NCBI GenBank assembly: GCA_963837445.1
Contig: CAWINK010000003.1
Span: forward strand, 186,001-250,000
Source: JACVRW01 sp963837445
Lineage (GTDB): Bacteria > Actinomycetota > Thermoleophilia > Solirubrobacterales > Thermoleophilaceae
DNA length: 64,000 nucleotides
Direction of reading: 5' to 3'
This document shows, piece after piece, positions 1 through 8,487 of the stretch. Below the pieces are notes generated by a model, which saw only the letters and a program-made list of their open reading frames with translations, was not told where the DNA came from and did not search any database. The position numbers were made by a program, and so were the translations under genes. Within the stretch, counting starts at the first letter, position 1, and each line of letters opens with the position of its first letter.

Positions 1-502
1 TCGGGGTGTCGGGACCGAGCAGCTCGCGCAGCCGCGCCACCTTGGCGGTGGAGCTCGCGATGTAGGGCTGGCCGCCCCAGCCCGGGTTCACGGTCATGCA
101 GAGCACGTGGTCCACGTCGTCGGTCAGCCCGGCCACCACGTCGGGCGGTGTGGCGGGGTTCAGCGCCAGGCCCGCATCGAGCCCGGCTGCGCGAACGGCC
201 TGGAGCGCGTAGTGCACGTGCGGCGTGGCTTCCCAGTGCACGATCAGCGTGTCCGCGCCCGCGGCCACGAACTCATCGATGCGCCGCTCCGGGCGCTCGA
301 CCATGAGATGCACGTCGAGCACTCCGCCGCGCTCGTGGACCAGGTCTCGGAGCGCGTCGACGATCAGTGGTCCGATCGAGATCGGCGGCACGAAGTGGCC
401 GTCCATCACGTCCACGTGGATCACGCGCGCTCCGGCGTCCATCACCTGCTCCACCTGCGCGCCGAGGCGGGCGAAGTCGGCGGCCAGGATCGATGGGGCC
501 AC
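1..502 (-). CDS. rpe: Ribulose-phosphate 3-epimerase, 3' end outside the window
   Basis: Interconverts ribulose-5-phosphate and xylulose-5-phosphate in the pentose-phosphate pathway; cytosolic TIM barrel. The minus-strand frame begins VAPSILAADFARLG, the usual Rpe N-terminus. It continues with HVDVMDGHFVPP (metal/catalytic Asp and His), HLMVERPERRIDEF and CMTVNPGWGGQ (phosphate-binding loop region). About 167 codons are visible of a usual 215-225, so the C-terminus is missing only because the window ends. GTG at 502 is chosen because it gives the family N-terminus and has AGGA about 8 nt upstream; a TTG ten codons earlier is possible. The next gene upstream is on the same strand, separated by a GC-rich hairpin. 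Confidence 0.93.
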   Translation of the reverse strand, partial: MAPSILAADFARLGAQVEQVMDAGARVIHVDVMDGHFVPPISIGPLIVDALRDLVHERGGVLDVHLMVERPERRIDEFVAAGADTLIVHWEATPHVHYALQAVRAAGLDAGLALNPATPPDVVAGLTDDVDHVLCMTVNPGWGGQPYIASSTAKVARLRELLGPDTP

Positions 503-531
503 CCGGACGTCCTGTAGGAGCTCGGAGCGCA

Positions 532-563
532 AGGCGGGGCGACGGTACCACGCCGCCCCGCCT
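532..563 (-). terminator. GC-rich hairpin downstream of the RTX gene
   Basis: A perfect 10-bp inverted repeat (AGGCGGGGCG at 532-541, CGCCCCGCCT at 554-563) with a 12-nt loop lies 20 nt past the stop of the calcium-binding protein gene and upstream of rpe. There is no T-run, so it may only slow transcription between the two genes. Confidence 0.4.
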
Positions 564-582
564 CGCCCGGCGTCCGTCCCGC

Positions 583-1392
583 CTAGTCCAGCGAGGGATT
601 CTCCGTCCGGTTCTCCTCCTCGTCCTCGACCTGGTCGAGGGAGGTGATGTCGCGGCGGATAACCCGCTCGCAGTCGTTGTCCACCTGGTCGAACTGGTCG
701 GCGATCACGCGATCGCGGTCCTCGCCGCAATGCACGAGGTCGACCTCCCCGTCGCGGACGCGGAAGAGGTCGCGGCCTGCTCCGCCGCTCAGCTCGTCGC
801 CCTCGGGGTCCCCGATCGCGGTCACGTCCACCCGCGCGAGCGCCCAGAGCACGTCGTGGCCGTCACCGCCGTCCGAGCGGTCGCGGCCGGGGTTCGCGAA
901 GATCTTGTCCGCGCCGGGCCCACCGCTCTGGCTGTCGTCGCCCCGCCCGCCGGACATGAAATCGCGACCCACGCCGCCGCTCGACACGTCGTTTCCAAGC
1001 CCACCGTGCAGCCGCTCGCAGCGAAAGCGCCTGAAGCTGAAGCCGGGACCGCCGTCGATCACGTCGTCATCGGCTCCGCCGAACACGTGGTCGCAGCCGG
1101 GACCGCCGTTCAGGTTGTCGTTTCCGCGCCCGCCGTGCACGCGGTCTCGACCGCGCCCCGCGTCCACGGTGTCGGCACCCTGGCCGCCGCGGACGAGATC
1201 GGCCGCGCCGAGTGCGTTCACCGTGTCGTCGCCCGCGCGGGCGAGGATGAGGTCACGCTGCTCGGTGCCTGTCAGCACGTTCGAACTCGCGTCGCCGACG
1301 ATTTTGGCGGCCATCGCGGCCGTCGCGGCGATGAGCGAGACCGCCGCGGTCGCCGCCAAAGCCGTCAGAAACCTGTTGCTACGCTGCCTCAC
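583..1392 (-). CDS. Secreted RTX/hemolysin-type calcium-binding repeat protein
   Basis: About 269 aa. An N-terminal signal peptide (RQRSNRFLTALAATAAVS, then an alanine-rich stretch ending AMAA) is followed by degenerate nonapeptide repeats such as GGQGADTVD, GGRGNDNLN, GGADDDVID, GGRGDDSQS and GGDGHDVLW. In RTX proteins these bind calcium and form a parallel beta-roll outside the cell. No catalytic domain is visible and the C-terminus is acidic. GTG at 1392 is chosen because AAGGAGG lies just upstream and the signal peptide begins there. A much longer open frame continues upstream to 1875, but it is antisense to the ThyX gene and has no export signal. Function beyond calcium binding is unknown. 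Confidence 0.8.
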   Translation of the reverse strand: MRQRSNRFLTALAATAAVSLIAATAAMAAKIVGDASSNVLTGTEQRDLILARAGDDTVNALGAADLVRGGQGADTVDAGRGRDRVHGGRGNDNLNGGPGCDHVFGGADDDVIDGGPGFSFRRFRCERLHGGLGNDVSSGGVGRDFMSGGRGDDSQSGGPGADKIFANPGRDRSDGGDGHDVLWALARVDVTAIGDPEGDELSGGAGRDLFRVRDGEVDLVHCGEDRDRVIADQFDQVDNDCERVIRRDITSLDQVEDEEENRTENPSLD

Positions 1393-1466
1393 GGGGCATC
1401 CTCCTTGGTCGGTGGGTGCCCCTCTAACCGTTTTGGCGGGCGCGAGTTGCGCTCCGCTCCCGCGTC

Positions 1467-3059
1467 TTAGGCGCGCGCCGCCTGCTTTGCGTGCGCTCGG
1501 ATCTCGGACAGGATCCGCTCGAGCCGAGGCTCGGTGTCGCGATCGACGAAGCTCATGGTCGCCGCCACCGCCGGATGCACGCGCGCGATCTCCGCATGCA
1601 GCGCATGCGCCACCGCGCGGTAGGCCGGGTGGCCCTCGCGGCCGGAGCGCAGTTCGATCAGGTGCATGGCCTCGCGGGCGTTCATGTCGAGGATGTAGCG
1701 GATGCGGTAGCCGAGCGCCAGCGCGTAGGGAGCGAGCTCGGGGTGGCCGAGCTCCACGATGCGCGCATGCTCGGCGCGCGAGCGCTCGAGTCCGGCGCGG
1801 TAGAGGTCCCCGACACCAGCCTGGTCGAGCTCCTCCGGCACGCCCGCCCCGAGCTCCGGTCCGAGCGTCTGCCACTGGACCGTGAGCAGGCGGTGGCGCT
1901 GGAGGTCGCGGAAGGCGCCGTAGTCGGACACGACCTCGAAGCGATAGGAGAGCGCCTCGAAGCCGCGGCCGGGACGGTGACGGCGGTTGCGGCGCTCGCC
2001 GACCAGCTCGGCCAGCATCGCGGCGCGCTCGTCGGGCGGGAGGTTGTGAAGCGCGGCGCGCGCCTCGTCCTCGGAGACAGCGGCGGACTCGAACAGCAGC
2101 GCGGCGAGCAGCTCCTCCTCGCTGCCCTGCACCGAGAGCAGCCGCACGGCCGGCCCGGCCTCCTCCTCACCGCCGCGAGCGCGGTCCAGCCCCAAACGCG
2201 CCGCCCAGCGGTCCGCGGCCTGCTCGCGCTGCCCGAGATACTCGACCCACTCGCCGCCGCGGTCGGGACGGTCCACGCGCGCGACGAAGCTCGGTACCAC
2301 TGCCTTCAGCTCTTCGAGGATCATGCGCGCGTACTCGCGAGCCTCGGGAAGCGGCGAGGCGGACAGCCGCAGCAGCAGCTGCTCGTACGCCTGGCCTGAC
2401 GCGAAGACGCCCACGTGCGAAAGCGAGGCCGCCGGGAGCAGGCCGCGCAGAAGGTCGAGCGCCTTGGCGCGGATCGAGCGCATGTGGGCGGCCTCGGGCT
2501 CCCCGTCGGCAAGCGGGAAGCGCTCGGCCGCCCAGGCCTCCACGCGCGGGAGCGCCTCGGAGTAGCTGTCGAACAGGAAGTCCATGGCCGCCTCGTACTC
2601 CGGGCCCAGCTCGGGGTGGCGCCAGTAGCGGTAGCCGAGGCCCTCGCCCATCGGGGCGTCGTAGGCCATGTAGCGGGTGGATTGCTCCAGGTAGGCCGCG
2701 AGCCGGCCGCGCTGAAGCAGCTTGGTCATCACGTTCGAGACCCACTCGCACGCGATGTGCGCGCCACCGAGCTGCGCCACCGAGTCGTCGCCGTAGCCGA
2801 TGAAGATGCGCTCGTAGAGCTTGCGGGCGCGCTCGCCCTCCTCGCCGTCGTAGGCGGCGCCCGGCGCGGCGTCGGCGGCGAACTCCTCGAGGTAGAGCCG
2901 CCGCAGCGTGCCCTGGTAGCGCGAGTAGCGCGCGAACAGAGCGCCCTTCACGGTCTCGGGCAGGTTCACGAGCGCGAAGACGGGCTGGTCGAGGTTCGTG
3001 AAATGGGGGGCGAGGAGGGCGCGCTCCTCGTCTGTGAAGGTCTCGAGCGGGTAGTCCAT
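1467..3059 (-). CDS. thyX: Tandem-domain FAD-dependent thymidylate synthase (ThyX) family protein
   Basis: 530 aa, about twice the usual 220-250 aa ThyX. The first half contains a ThyX-like helix (YGDDSVAQLGGAHIACEW) followed by LLQRGRLAAYLEQSTRY, which matches the ThyX signature RHR-X7-S except that His is Gly (R117-G118-R119, S127). The second half has R388-H389-R390 but Thr at the X7+1 position (398), followed by NAREAMHLIELRS, which matches the conserved substrate-binding NAR segment. The protein therefore looks like an internal duplication in which each copy keeps only part of the motif. ThyX makes dTMP from dUMP using FAD and methylene-tetrahydrofolate; activity here is an inference. 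ATG at 3059 has no strong ribosome-binding site. Confidence 0.8.
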   Translation of the reverse strand: MDYPLETFTDEERALLAPHFTNLDQPVFALVNLPETVKGALFARYSRYQGTLRRLYLEEFAADAAPGAAYDGEEGERARKLYERIFIGYGDDSVAQLGGAHIACEWVSNVMTKLLQRGRLAAYLEQSTRYMAYDAPMGEGLGYRYWRHPELGPEYEAAMDFLFDSYSEALPRVEAWAAERFPLADGEPEAAHMRSIRAKALDLLRGLLPAASLSHVGVFASGQAYEQLLLRLSASPLPEAREYARMILEELKAVVPSFVARVDRPDRGGEWVEYLGQREQAADRWAARLGLDRARGGEEEAGPAVRLLSVQGSEEELLAALLFESAAVSEDEARAALHNLPPDERAAMLAELVGERRNRRHRPGRGFEALSYRFEVVSDYGAFRDLQRHRLLTVQWQTLGPELGAGVPEELDQAGVGDLYRAGLERSRAEHARIVELGHPELAPYALALGYRIRYILDMNAREAMHLIELRSGREGHPAYRAVAHALHAEIARVHPAVAATMSFVDRDTEPRLERILSEIRAHAKQAARA

Positions 3060-3125
3060 GGGGCGCTCGGCCACATTAGCGGCGAACGCGGATCCCTCCG
3101 CGCGCGGGTCTATTTTGTTTGCGAC

Positions 3126-4148
3126 GTGGCGGTCCACCCGAAACTCGCCGAGGTTCCGGAGCGCTTCATTCCCGAGGCGATGCAGGAGGAGCTCATCGCG
3201 GCCGAGCACGTGGCGCGCTACGAGTGGGTGGCCGCGCTCGCGCCCGGCCGCCGCGTGCTCGACGCCGGGTGTGGCACGGGCTACGGCGCGGCGATCCTCG
3301 CCGAGGGTGGGGCGGACCATGTGCTCGGCGTGGACGTGGCGGTTGCCGTCGTGGACGTGGCACGCGCACGCGAGACGGCCCGGCTGGCGTTCGACCAGGC
3401 GGACATCGCTCGCCTCCCGCACGCCGACGCCTCGTTCGACCTCATCACCTGCTTCGAGGTGATCGAGCACGTGCCGGAGCCGAGCGCGGTGCTCGGCGAG
3501 CTCGCTCGCGTTCTGGCGCCCGGCGGGGTACTCGCGATCTCGTCGCCGAACGCCAACCGCTACCCGACAGGCAACCCGCATCACGTGCGCGAGTTCACCA
3601 CCAGCGAGTTTCGCGCCCTGCTGGCGGAGGCGTTCCCAGTCGTTCGCCTGCTCGCGCAGCACCAGTGGGTTTCCTCCGCGGTCTTCGAGGAGCGCGACCT
3701 CGACCCCGGCGCGCTGGCGGTCCGCACGGTCAAGACGACCGGGCGGCGTCTCGGCAGCGAGGCGTACACCGTGGCGCTGGCCGGCTCGGGTGCGTTGCCC
3801 GAGCCTCCCGCCACAGCGGCGCTCACGGGAACCCTCGAGGTCCGCCGCTGGCTCGCCAGCTTCGACGCTCAGCAGCGGCTGATCGCGGACCAGGCCGACT
3901 ACCTCGCCGGGCTCGAGGAGCTGGACGCCGAGCGGCGCGATCTCAGGCGCCAGCTCGTGGCTGCCGAGACCGAGCTGGCGGAGCTCCACGAGCGAGTCTT
4001 CGAGCTCGAGCGTGACGGCTGGGCCCAGGCCGACCGGATCGAGCACATGGCGGCAACGATGGGCGAGGTGTGGCAGTCGGTGAGCTGGCGCTCCACGCGG
4101 CCGCTGCGCGCGACCAAGCACCTGCTTCGGCGGCGCCGAAGCGGTTGA
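3126..4148 (+). CDS. Class I SAM-dependent methyltransferase with C-terminal coiled coil
   Basis: 340 aa. Residues about 35-150 form a Methyltransf_11-type Rossmann fold: VLDAGCGTGYGAAIL (SAM-binding motif I), then DLITCFEVIEHVPEP and LAPGGVLAISSPNANRYP. The C-terminal third (about 240-310) is rich in Leu, Glu and Arg and reads as a coiled coil (LEELDAERRDLRRQLVAAET), followed by a basic tail ending RRRRSG. This resembles methyltransferases in polysaccharide or glycan clusters that cap or modify sugar chains; the substrate cannot be read. GTG at 3126 is the first start in frame. It is divergent from the ThyX gene and converges, with a 3-bp gap, on a glycosyltransferase. Confidence 0.8.
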   Translation: MAVHPKLAEVPERFIPEAMQEELIAAEHVARYEWVAALAPGRRVLDAGCGTGYGAAILAEGGADHVLGVDVAVAVVDVARARETARLAFDQADIARLPHADASFDLITCFEVIEHVPEPSAVLGELARVLAPGGVLAISSPNANRYPTGNPHHVREFTTSEFRALLAEAFPVVRLLAQHQWVSSAVFEERDLDPGALAVRTVKTTGRRLGSEAYTVALAGSGALPEPPATAALTGTLEVRRWLASFDAQQRLIADQADYLAGLEELDAERRDLRRQLVAAETELAELHERVFELERDGWAQADRIEHMAATMGEVWQSVSWRSTRPLRATKHLLRRRRSG

Positions 4149-4151
4149 CCC

Positions 4152-6014
4152 TCAGCGCGGGAGCGGCACCCCGGCCATGAGCTGCGGACTGCGCTCGGCC
4201 AGGACCGAGAACGCCTCGACATTCGACAGGTAGCTCGTGGATCGCAGCATCGAGTGCTCCGCGATGCGATAGCGCCCGACGATCTCGGCGACCGCGACGG
4301 CGTGCCCGCCCTCGTCCGCTATCCGGCACCAGAGGTCGTAGTCCTCCCAGCCATGAAGGCGCGGATCCGTGCTGTAGCCGCGTAGGGCACGAAGGCGGTC
4401 CGTTCGCACGAGCGCCATCGCGTCCACGTAGTTCATCGCTCGCAGGCGCTCCGGCTGCCAGGGGCCGTAGCTCATGAGTCCCACCGGATCAGTCCCGGCG
4501 AAGGCCTCGAGGATTCCGTACGCGAAGGCGGCCGACGGGTCGGAGTCGAGCGCCTCGGCCAGGCGCTCGAGCCCGTGCCGGTACAGGGCATTGTCGGCAT
4601 CGAGCACGAAGGAGAGCGGAGCGCGCGCGAAGTCGAGCGCGGCGTTGCGGGCGTGGGGCAGCCCTCTGTTCCAGCGGTGGCGCAGCAGGATGGCCGGGCT
4701 CTGTGGGTGCGCCGCAAGCCAGGCGCTTGCGCGCTCTCCCGACCCGTCCTCCGACGCATCGTCCACCACCACGATCTCCGTCGCCCTGAAGGTGCTCTTG
4801 GCCACGGACTCGAGCGCCTCCTCGATATGGCGCTCGTGGTTGAAGAGCGACACGAGCACCGAGACACGCGGAAGCGCCCCCGAGTACGACGGTGTGCGCG
4901 CCACTATCTCGACAGCCCTGCGATGTTCGCCGAGCAGCGTCGCCTCGAGCCGTGCGATGCGGCGGCGCGTCTCGATGCCCTCGAGGCGCAGCTGCTTCAG
5001 GGCGCGCCGCGCGGTCGCCGCCTCTGGGTCGGCCGTCGAGGCGCGCGGTGCCGGCGGCTCGAACTCGAGGGTCTCCGGCGGGTTCCAGGCGGCCCGTGCG
5101 GACCGCGGTGCTCGACGGTCGATGTCCGCGGCCACGGCCGCGAGTCGCTCGGCCGTCGCGCTGAGCGGGTGCTCGGCCAACCGCGCGGCGGCCGACTGCT
5201 GGATCGCCCGCCGGCGCTCGTCGTCCTCGACGAGCTCGAGCGCGAGGTGTGCAAGCGCCTCCGGACGGCCGCTGAGGAAGTCAGCCCCCGGGGCGAGAGG
5301 CTCGCTGCCGATGCTGTGCTCGCTCACCACCACGGCACCGGCGAGCATCGCCTCCACGGCACGCAGCTGCTCGAAGTACGGCCGCTCGCCCACGTGGAGG
5401 TTGAGCAGCACTCGCGTCCGGCCGAGCAGGTCGCGCTTCCTGGCGCCGGTCAGGAAGCCAGGGTTCTCGCCGTAGTTGGGGCGGTCGTTCTCGCTGACCA
5501 AGATGTGGCAGCGCCGCGGCGCGAGTAGCGGCGCGTACGAGGCGAGCAGCCGGTTCCGCCGCTCGCTCGCGCATCCCAGGAAGGCGATGTCCACGTCGCG
5601 CGGCGTGTCGAGCATGGGTGTGGCCCAGCGCGCGGTGTGCCCGAGCGTGAAGCGCTCGGCCGCGATGCCACGCCGGTGCCACTCCACGACGCTCATCGGG
5701 CTGATGTCGAACACGGCTCCCGCCGCCTCCGCGACCGGCTGGTTGCCCTCGAAGTAGGACGTTCCGGGCTGCTCGGCGCAGATCACGAGCGTGCGGGCCA
5801 TCAGGTCGGGCGGGGGCTGCGTTCCTCCGTGGAGCGCGACCCACTCGTGCGGCGGCACGAGTACGTAGACGCGTCCGGGCTGCACGGCAGGAAACCCGTC
5901 GAGCGACACGCTGGAGCGGACCCCGAGCGCGCTCAGCTCATCCCGGATGACCTGCACCAGCTCCGAGAAGAACAGGTTCTGGCGCCGGCCGAGCACGAAG
6001 GTGATCTCGAGCAC
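4152..6014 (-). CDS. Two-domain glycosyltransferase (GT-B-like N-terminus fused to GT2)
   Basis: About 620 aa. The N-terminal ~300 residues resemble a GT-B/group-1 glycosyltransferase: VDIAFLGCASERRNRLLAS, LNLHVGERPYFEQLRAVEAM, VVSEHSIGSEPL. The C-terminal ~250 residues are a GT2 (GT-A) domain beginning VSVLVSLFNHERHIEEALES. It has VVVDDASEDGS, a DXD-like FVLDADN metal site and an acceptor-side GWEDYDLWCRIADEG motif. It probably adds two sugars or builds a repeating surface glycan. GTG at 6014 is preferred because GGAAGG sits 9 nt upstream. An ATG at 6068 is in frame but lies 2 bp from the divergent acyltransferase start. Confidence 0.82.
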   Translation of the reverse strand: MLEITFVLGRRQNLFFSELVQVIRDELSALGVRSSVSLDGFPAVQPGRVYVLVPPHEWVALHGGTQPPPDLMARTLVICAEQPGTSYFEGNQPVAEAAGAVFDISPMSVVEWHRRGIAAERFTLGHTARWATPMLDTPRDVDIAFLGCASERRNRLLASYAPLLAPRRCHILVSENDRPNYGENPGFLTGARKRDLLGRTRVLLNLHVGERPYFEQLRAVEAMLAGAVVVSEHSIGSEPLAPGADFLSGRPEALAHLALELVEDDERRRAIQQSAAARLAEHPLSATAERLAAVAADIDRRAPRSARAAWNPPETLEFEPPAPRASTADPEAATARRALKQLRLEGIETRRRIARLEATLLGEHRRAVEIVARTPSYSGALPRVSVLVSLFNHERHIEEALESVAKSTFRATEIVVVDDASEDGSGERASAWLAAHPQSPAILLRHRWNRGLPHARNAALDFARAPLSFVLDADNALYRHGLERLAEALDSDPSAAFAYGILEAFAGTDPVGLMSYGPWQPERLRAMNYVDAMALVRTDRLRALRGYSTDPRLHGWEDYDLWCRIADEGGHAVAVAEIVGRYRIAEHSMLRSTSYLSNVEAFSVLAERSPQLMAGVPLPR

Positions 6015-6070
6015 CGGCACGATCCTTCCAGAGCGGCCGGTCGGTCCGGCCGGGTTATTACGGTCCATGC

Positions 6071-7282
6071 GTGACAGTCGAGTCGTCCCGAGCCCGCCCC
6101 TTCTGGTACCTCGAGGGCGGCGACGCGGTACGCGCCATCGCGTGCCTCGGCATCGTGTGCTTCCACGTGGCGACCGGGGCGCTCTTCGTCACGGGCAACC
6201 TCGCCGGTGCCGGCGGAGCGCTCACCTGGATGACCGGGTTCGGCGAGACCGGGAGGATCGCGCTACGCACGGCCTCGACTGGCTTCTACCTCTTCTTCGC
6301 GCTATCCGGCTTCCTCGTGGCCGCGCCGTTCGTGTCGGCTTTCGTGGAGGGGCGTCCCAGGCCGCGGCTCGTGCCCTACTTCCGCAACCGCGCGCTCCGG
6401 CTCGTGCCGGCGGCGTGGCTCCTGTTCGCGTTCGTGCTGATCCGCTATGGCTCCCGCGGCGCCGACTGGCGTGAGCTTCTGTGGCTGTTCACGTTCACGG
6501 ACGACCACGTCGATCACCCGCTGTCGACGGTCGTCGGCCAGACGTGGACGCTGCGTGTGGACCTGACCTTCTACGTGCTCGTGCCGGTCGCGGCCACGCT
6601 CGCCATCCGGCTGCTCGGCCAGCGGCTCGGCGTCAAGGGGCGCCGACGGGTCGTATGGGCGGGCGCCGGCGCGGTCGCGGCCGCTGCGCTCGTGCTGGCC
6701 GACATGCTCGAGCCGTCGGTGGCCTCGGGCCGCACGCCCGCGGTGCTGATCTGCCTGTTCATGCCGGGCGTGGCCCTGGCAGCGGCGCTCGCGGGGCGCT
6801 CTGCGCGCATGCCGCCGAAGCGGCTCCCAGCCCTGGCCACCGCGATCTCGCTGGTGGGCGTGGTGGTACTCGTGGCCTACCCGCGCGACCCGCTCCCGCT
6901 GTCCGCCAAGCTCGCCGTCGTGGGGATCGGAGCCGGGATGGCGCTCGGCGGGCTGGTGCTGCTCGAGACCCAGGTTGGCCGTGCGTGGGGGTGGATGCGG
7001 AGCGGCCCGGTGCGCTGGGTGGGTAGGCACACCTACGGGATCTATCTCTGGCACCTCGTGATGATGGCCGAGCTGTCGACCCTGTTCCAGGGCGCCACAA
7101 GCCCCGCGCGCACGTACGCGCTGCTCCTGCCGCTCGTGCTGGCCAGCACGCTCGTGGTCGCGATGATCTCGTTCCGGCTCGTGGAGAAGCCGGCGATGCG
7201 GCTTCGCCACCGGACCAGCAAACCGGCGGCGCCTGAGCACGCGCCGCCCGCCGCTCCCGTGCCCGCGGCCTCGACCGCATGA
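6071..7282 (+). CDS. Acyltransferase 3 family membrane protein (first of a tandem pair)
   Basis: 403 aa, polytopic, with roughly ten hydrophobic segments. Family features are an early conserved His in the first membrane segment (IACLGIVCFHVATGALF), YLFFALSGFLVAAPFV and YFRNRALRLVPAAW, and a final helix pattern ending FRLVEKPAMRLR. The family transfers acyl groups (often acetyl) to sugars of lipopolysaccharide, peptidoglycan or secreted glycans. The start is GTG at 6071, the only usable start before the first membrane segment. The stop overlaps the ATG of the paralogue by 4 nt, so the two are probably translationally coupled. Neighbouring glycosyl- and methyltransferases support glycan O-acylation; the acceptor is unknown. 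Confidence 0.85.
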   Translation: MTVESSRARPFWYLEGGDAVRAIACLGIVCFHVATGALFVTGNLAGAGGALTWMTGFGETGRIALRTASTGFYLFFALSGFLVAAPFVSAFVEGRPRPRLVPYFRNRALRLVPAAWLLFAFVLIRYGSRGADWRELLWLFTFTDDHVDHPLSTVVGQTWTLRVDLTFYVLVPVAATLAIRLLGQRLGVKGRRRVVWAGAGAVAAAALVLADMLEPSVASGRTPAVLICLFMPGVALAAALAGRSARMPPKRLPALATAISLVGVVVLVAYPRDPLPLSAKLAVVGIGAGMALGGLVLLETQVGRAWGWMRSGPVRWVGRHTYGIYLWHLVMMAELSTLFQGATSPARTYALLLPLVLASTLVVAMISFRLVEKPAMRLRHRTSKPAAPEHAPPAAPVPAASTA

Positions 7283-8487
7283 CGCGCGAGCCTACGCGCG
7301 GCCGGCTTGCCACGGGCGACCCGCTGCGCGGGCTCGCGCTGCTGGGGGTCCTGACCCTGCACGTGGCCACCGGCGCGGTGTTCGTGACCGGCCACCTCGC
7401 CGGCGCGGGCGGCACGCTCCGCCCGGAGGAGGCCTTCACCCCGGTGGGGGAGTGGATTCTGCGCGCCCTTCCCGTCTCGGTGTACCTCTTCTTCGCGCTA
7501 TCGGGCTTTCTGATCACGAGGCCGTTCGTCGAGGCGTTCGTCCAGGGCAGGCCGCTCCCAGCGCTCGCGCCCTACCTGCGCAACCGTGCGCTGCGGCTGT
7601 TCCCCGCCGCGTGGGTCCTGCTCCTGTTTGTCTGTCTGCGGTACGGCACGCGAGACGCGGGGCTCGGCGAGCTGGCGTCGGCCTTCACCCTCACCGAGTC
7701 GTATGCGCCACACCCGCTCGAGTCGCTCACCGGCCAGATGTGGTCGCTCAAGGTCGAGCTCGGCTTTTACCTGCTCGTGCCGCTTGCGTTCCTGGCGATC
7801 TGGCGGCTGGCGACGCGCGGAACTGCGCCCTCCAGGCGGCGGGCCATCTACGCGCTCGCCCTGCTCGGGTCGACGGTCAGCCTCGTGTTCAGCACTCTGG
7901 CGAGCGATTCCGTCGTCGCGCAACGGTCGCTCGCATGGGTGCTGATCGCATTCATGTCGGGCCTCGCGCTGGCGGCGGCACTGGCCGGCCGCAGGCCGCG
8001 GTGGGAGGGCCGCCGTGCGCGCGCCGGCGCCGCGATTGCGTTCGCCGCGGGCGTGGTGATCGCGCTCCTGGCCGGGCACATGGGCGGGTCGTCGCCGTGG
8101 CTCACGAACCTGCTGGCCACGCTGTCGGTGTGCGGCCTCCTGTGGGCTCCGGTGATGCTCGAGAGCGGTGGGGGCGGCACCTGGCGCTGGCTGGACAACC
8201 CCGTCCTCCACTGGATCGGGGCGCGTTCGTATGCGATCTACCTCTGGCACGTGGTCGTGATGTCGGAGCTGTACCCGCTGGTTCGGGGCATCGAGGGGTA
8301 CCGGGTAGCCCTGCTCGCGCTGCTGCCGCTCGTACTCGTGGGGTCGGCTCTTGTGGCCGAGTTGTCCTGGAGGCTCGTCGAGAGCCCTGCGCTGCGGCTG
8401 CGCTCTCGGCGCCGGCAGCCCCACCGCGCGCCACTGCCGGCCGACCGGAGACCGGCGGCGGCAGCCGCTGGAGCTCCGCTCCCGTGA
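7279..8487 (+). CDS. Acyltransferase 3 family membrane protein (second of a tandem pair)
   Basis: 402 aa, a close relative of the preceding protein. Both share FHVATGA-type first helices (here LTLHVATGAVFVTGHLAGAG), FALSGFLI and YLRNRALRLFPAAW, then FMSGLALAAALAGRRPR and a final SWRLVESPALRLR. This indicates a local gene duplication followed by divergence. ATG at 7279 overlaps the previous stop, and its own stop overlaps the next GTG, so three genes are read as one coupled unit. The likely role is O-acylation of a surface polysaccharide at the membrane. Whether the paralogues act on different sugars cannot be decided from sequence. Confidence 0.85.
   Translation: MTREPTRGRLATGDPLRGLALLGVLTLHVATGAVFVTGHLAGAGGTLRPEEAFTPVGEWILRALPVSVYLFFALSGFLITRPFVEAFVQGRPLPALAPYLRNRALRLFPAAWVLLLFVCLRYGTRDAGLGELASAFTLTESYAPHPLESLTGQMWSLKVELGFYLLVPLAFLAIWRLATRGTAPSRRRAIYALALLGSTVSLVFSTLASDSVVAQRSLAWVLIAFMSGLALAAALAGRRPRWEGRRARAGAAIAFAAGVVIALLAGHMGGSSPWLTNLLATLSVCGLLWAPVMLESGGGGTWRWLDNPVLHWIGARSYAIYLWHVVVMSELYPLVRGIEGYRVALLALLPLVLVGSALVAELSWRLVESPALRLRSRRRQPHRAPLPADRRPAAAAAGAPLP

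Noticed and set aside
583..1392. Repeats in the RTX gene as a possible CRISPR array
   Set aside because: The repeats are degenerate 27-nt units encoding GGxGxD peptides in one frame, with no conserved spacers.
1393..1875. N-terminal extension of the RTX protein (start at 1875)
   Set aside because: Lies antisense-frame over the ThyX coding region; the real start with GGAGG and signal peptide is at 1392.
3060..4121. N-terminal extension of the ThyX protein (start at 4121)
   Set aside because: Antisense to the methyltransferase gene, low-complexity Arg/Val/Gly composition; ThyX similarity begins at MDYPLETF.
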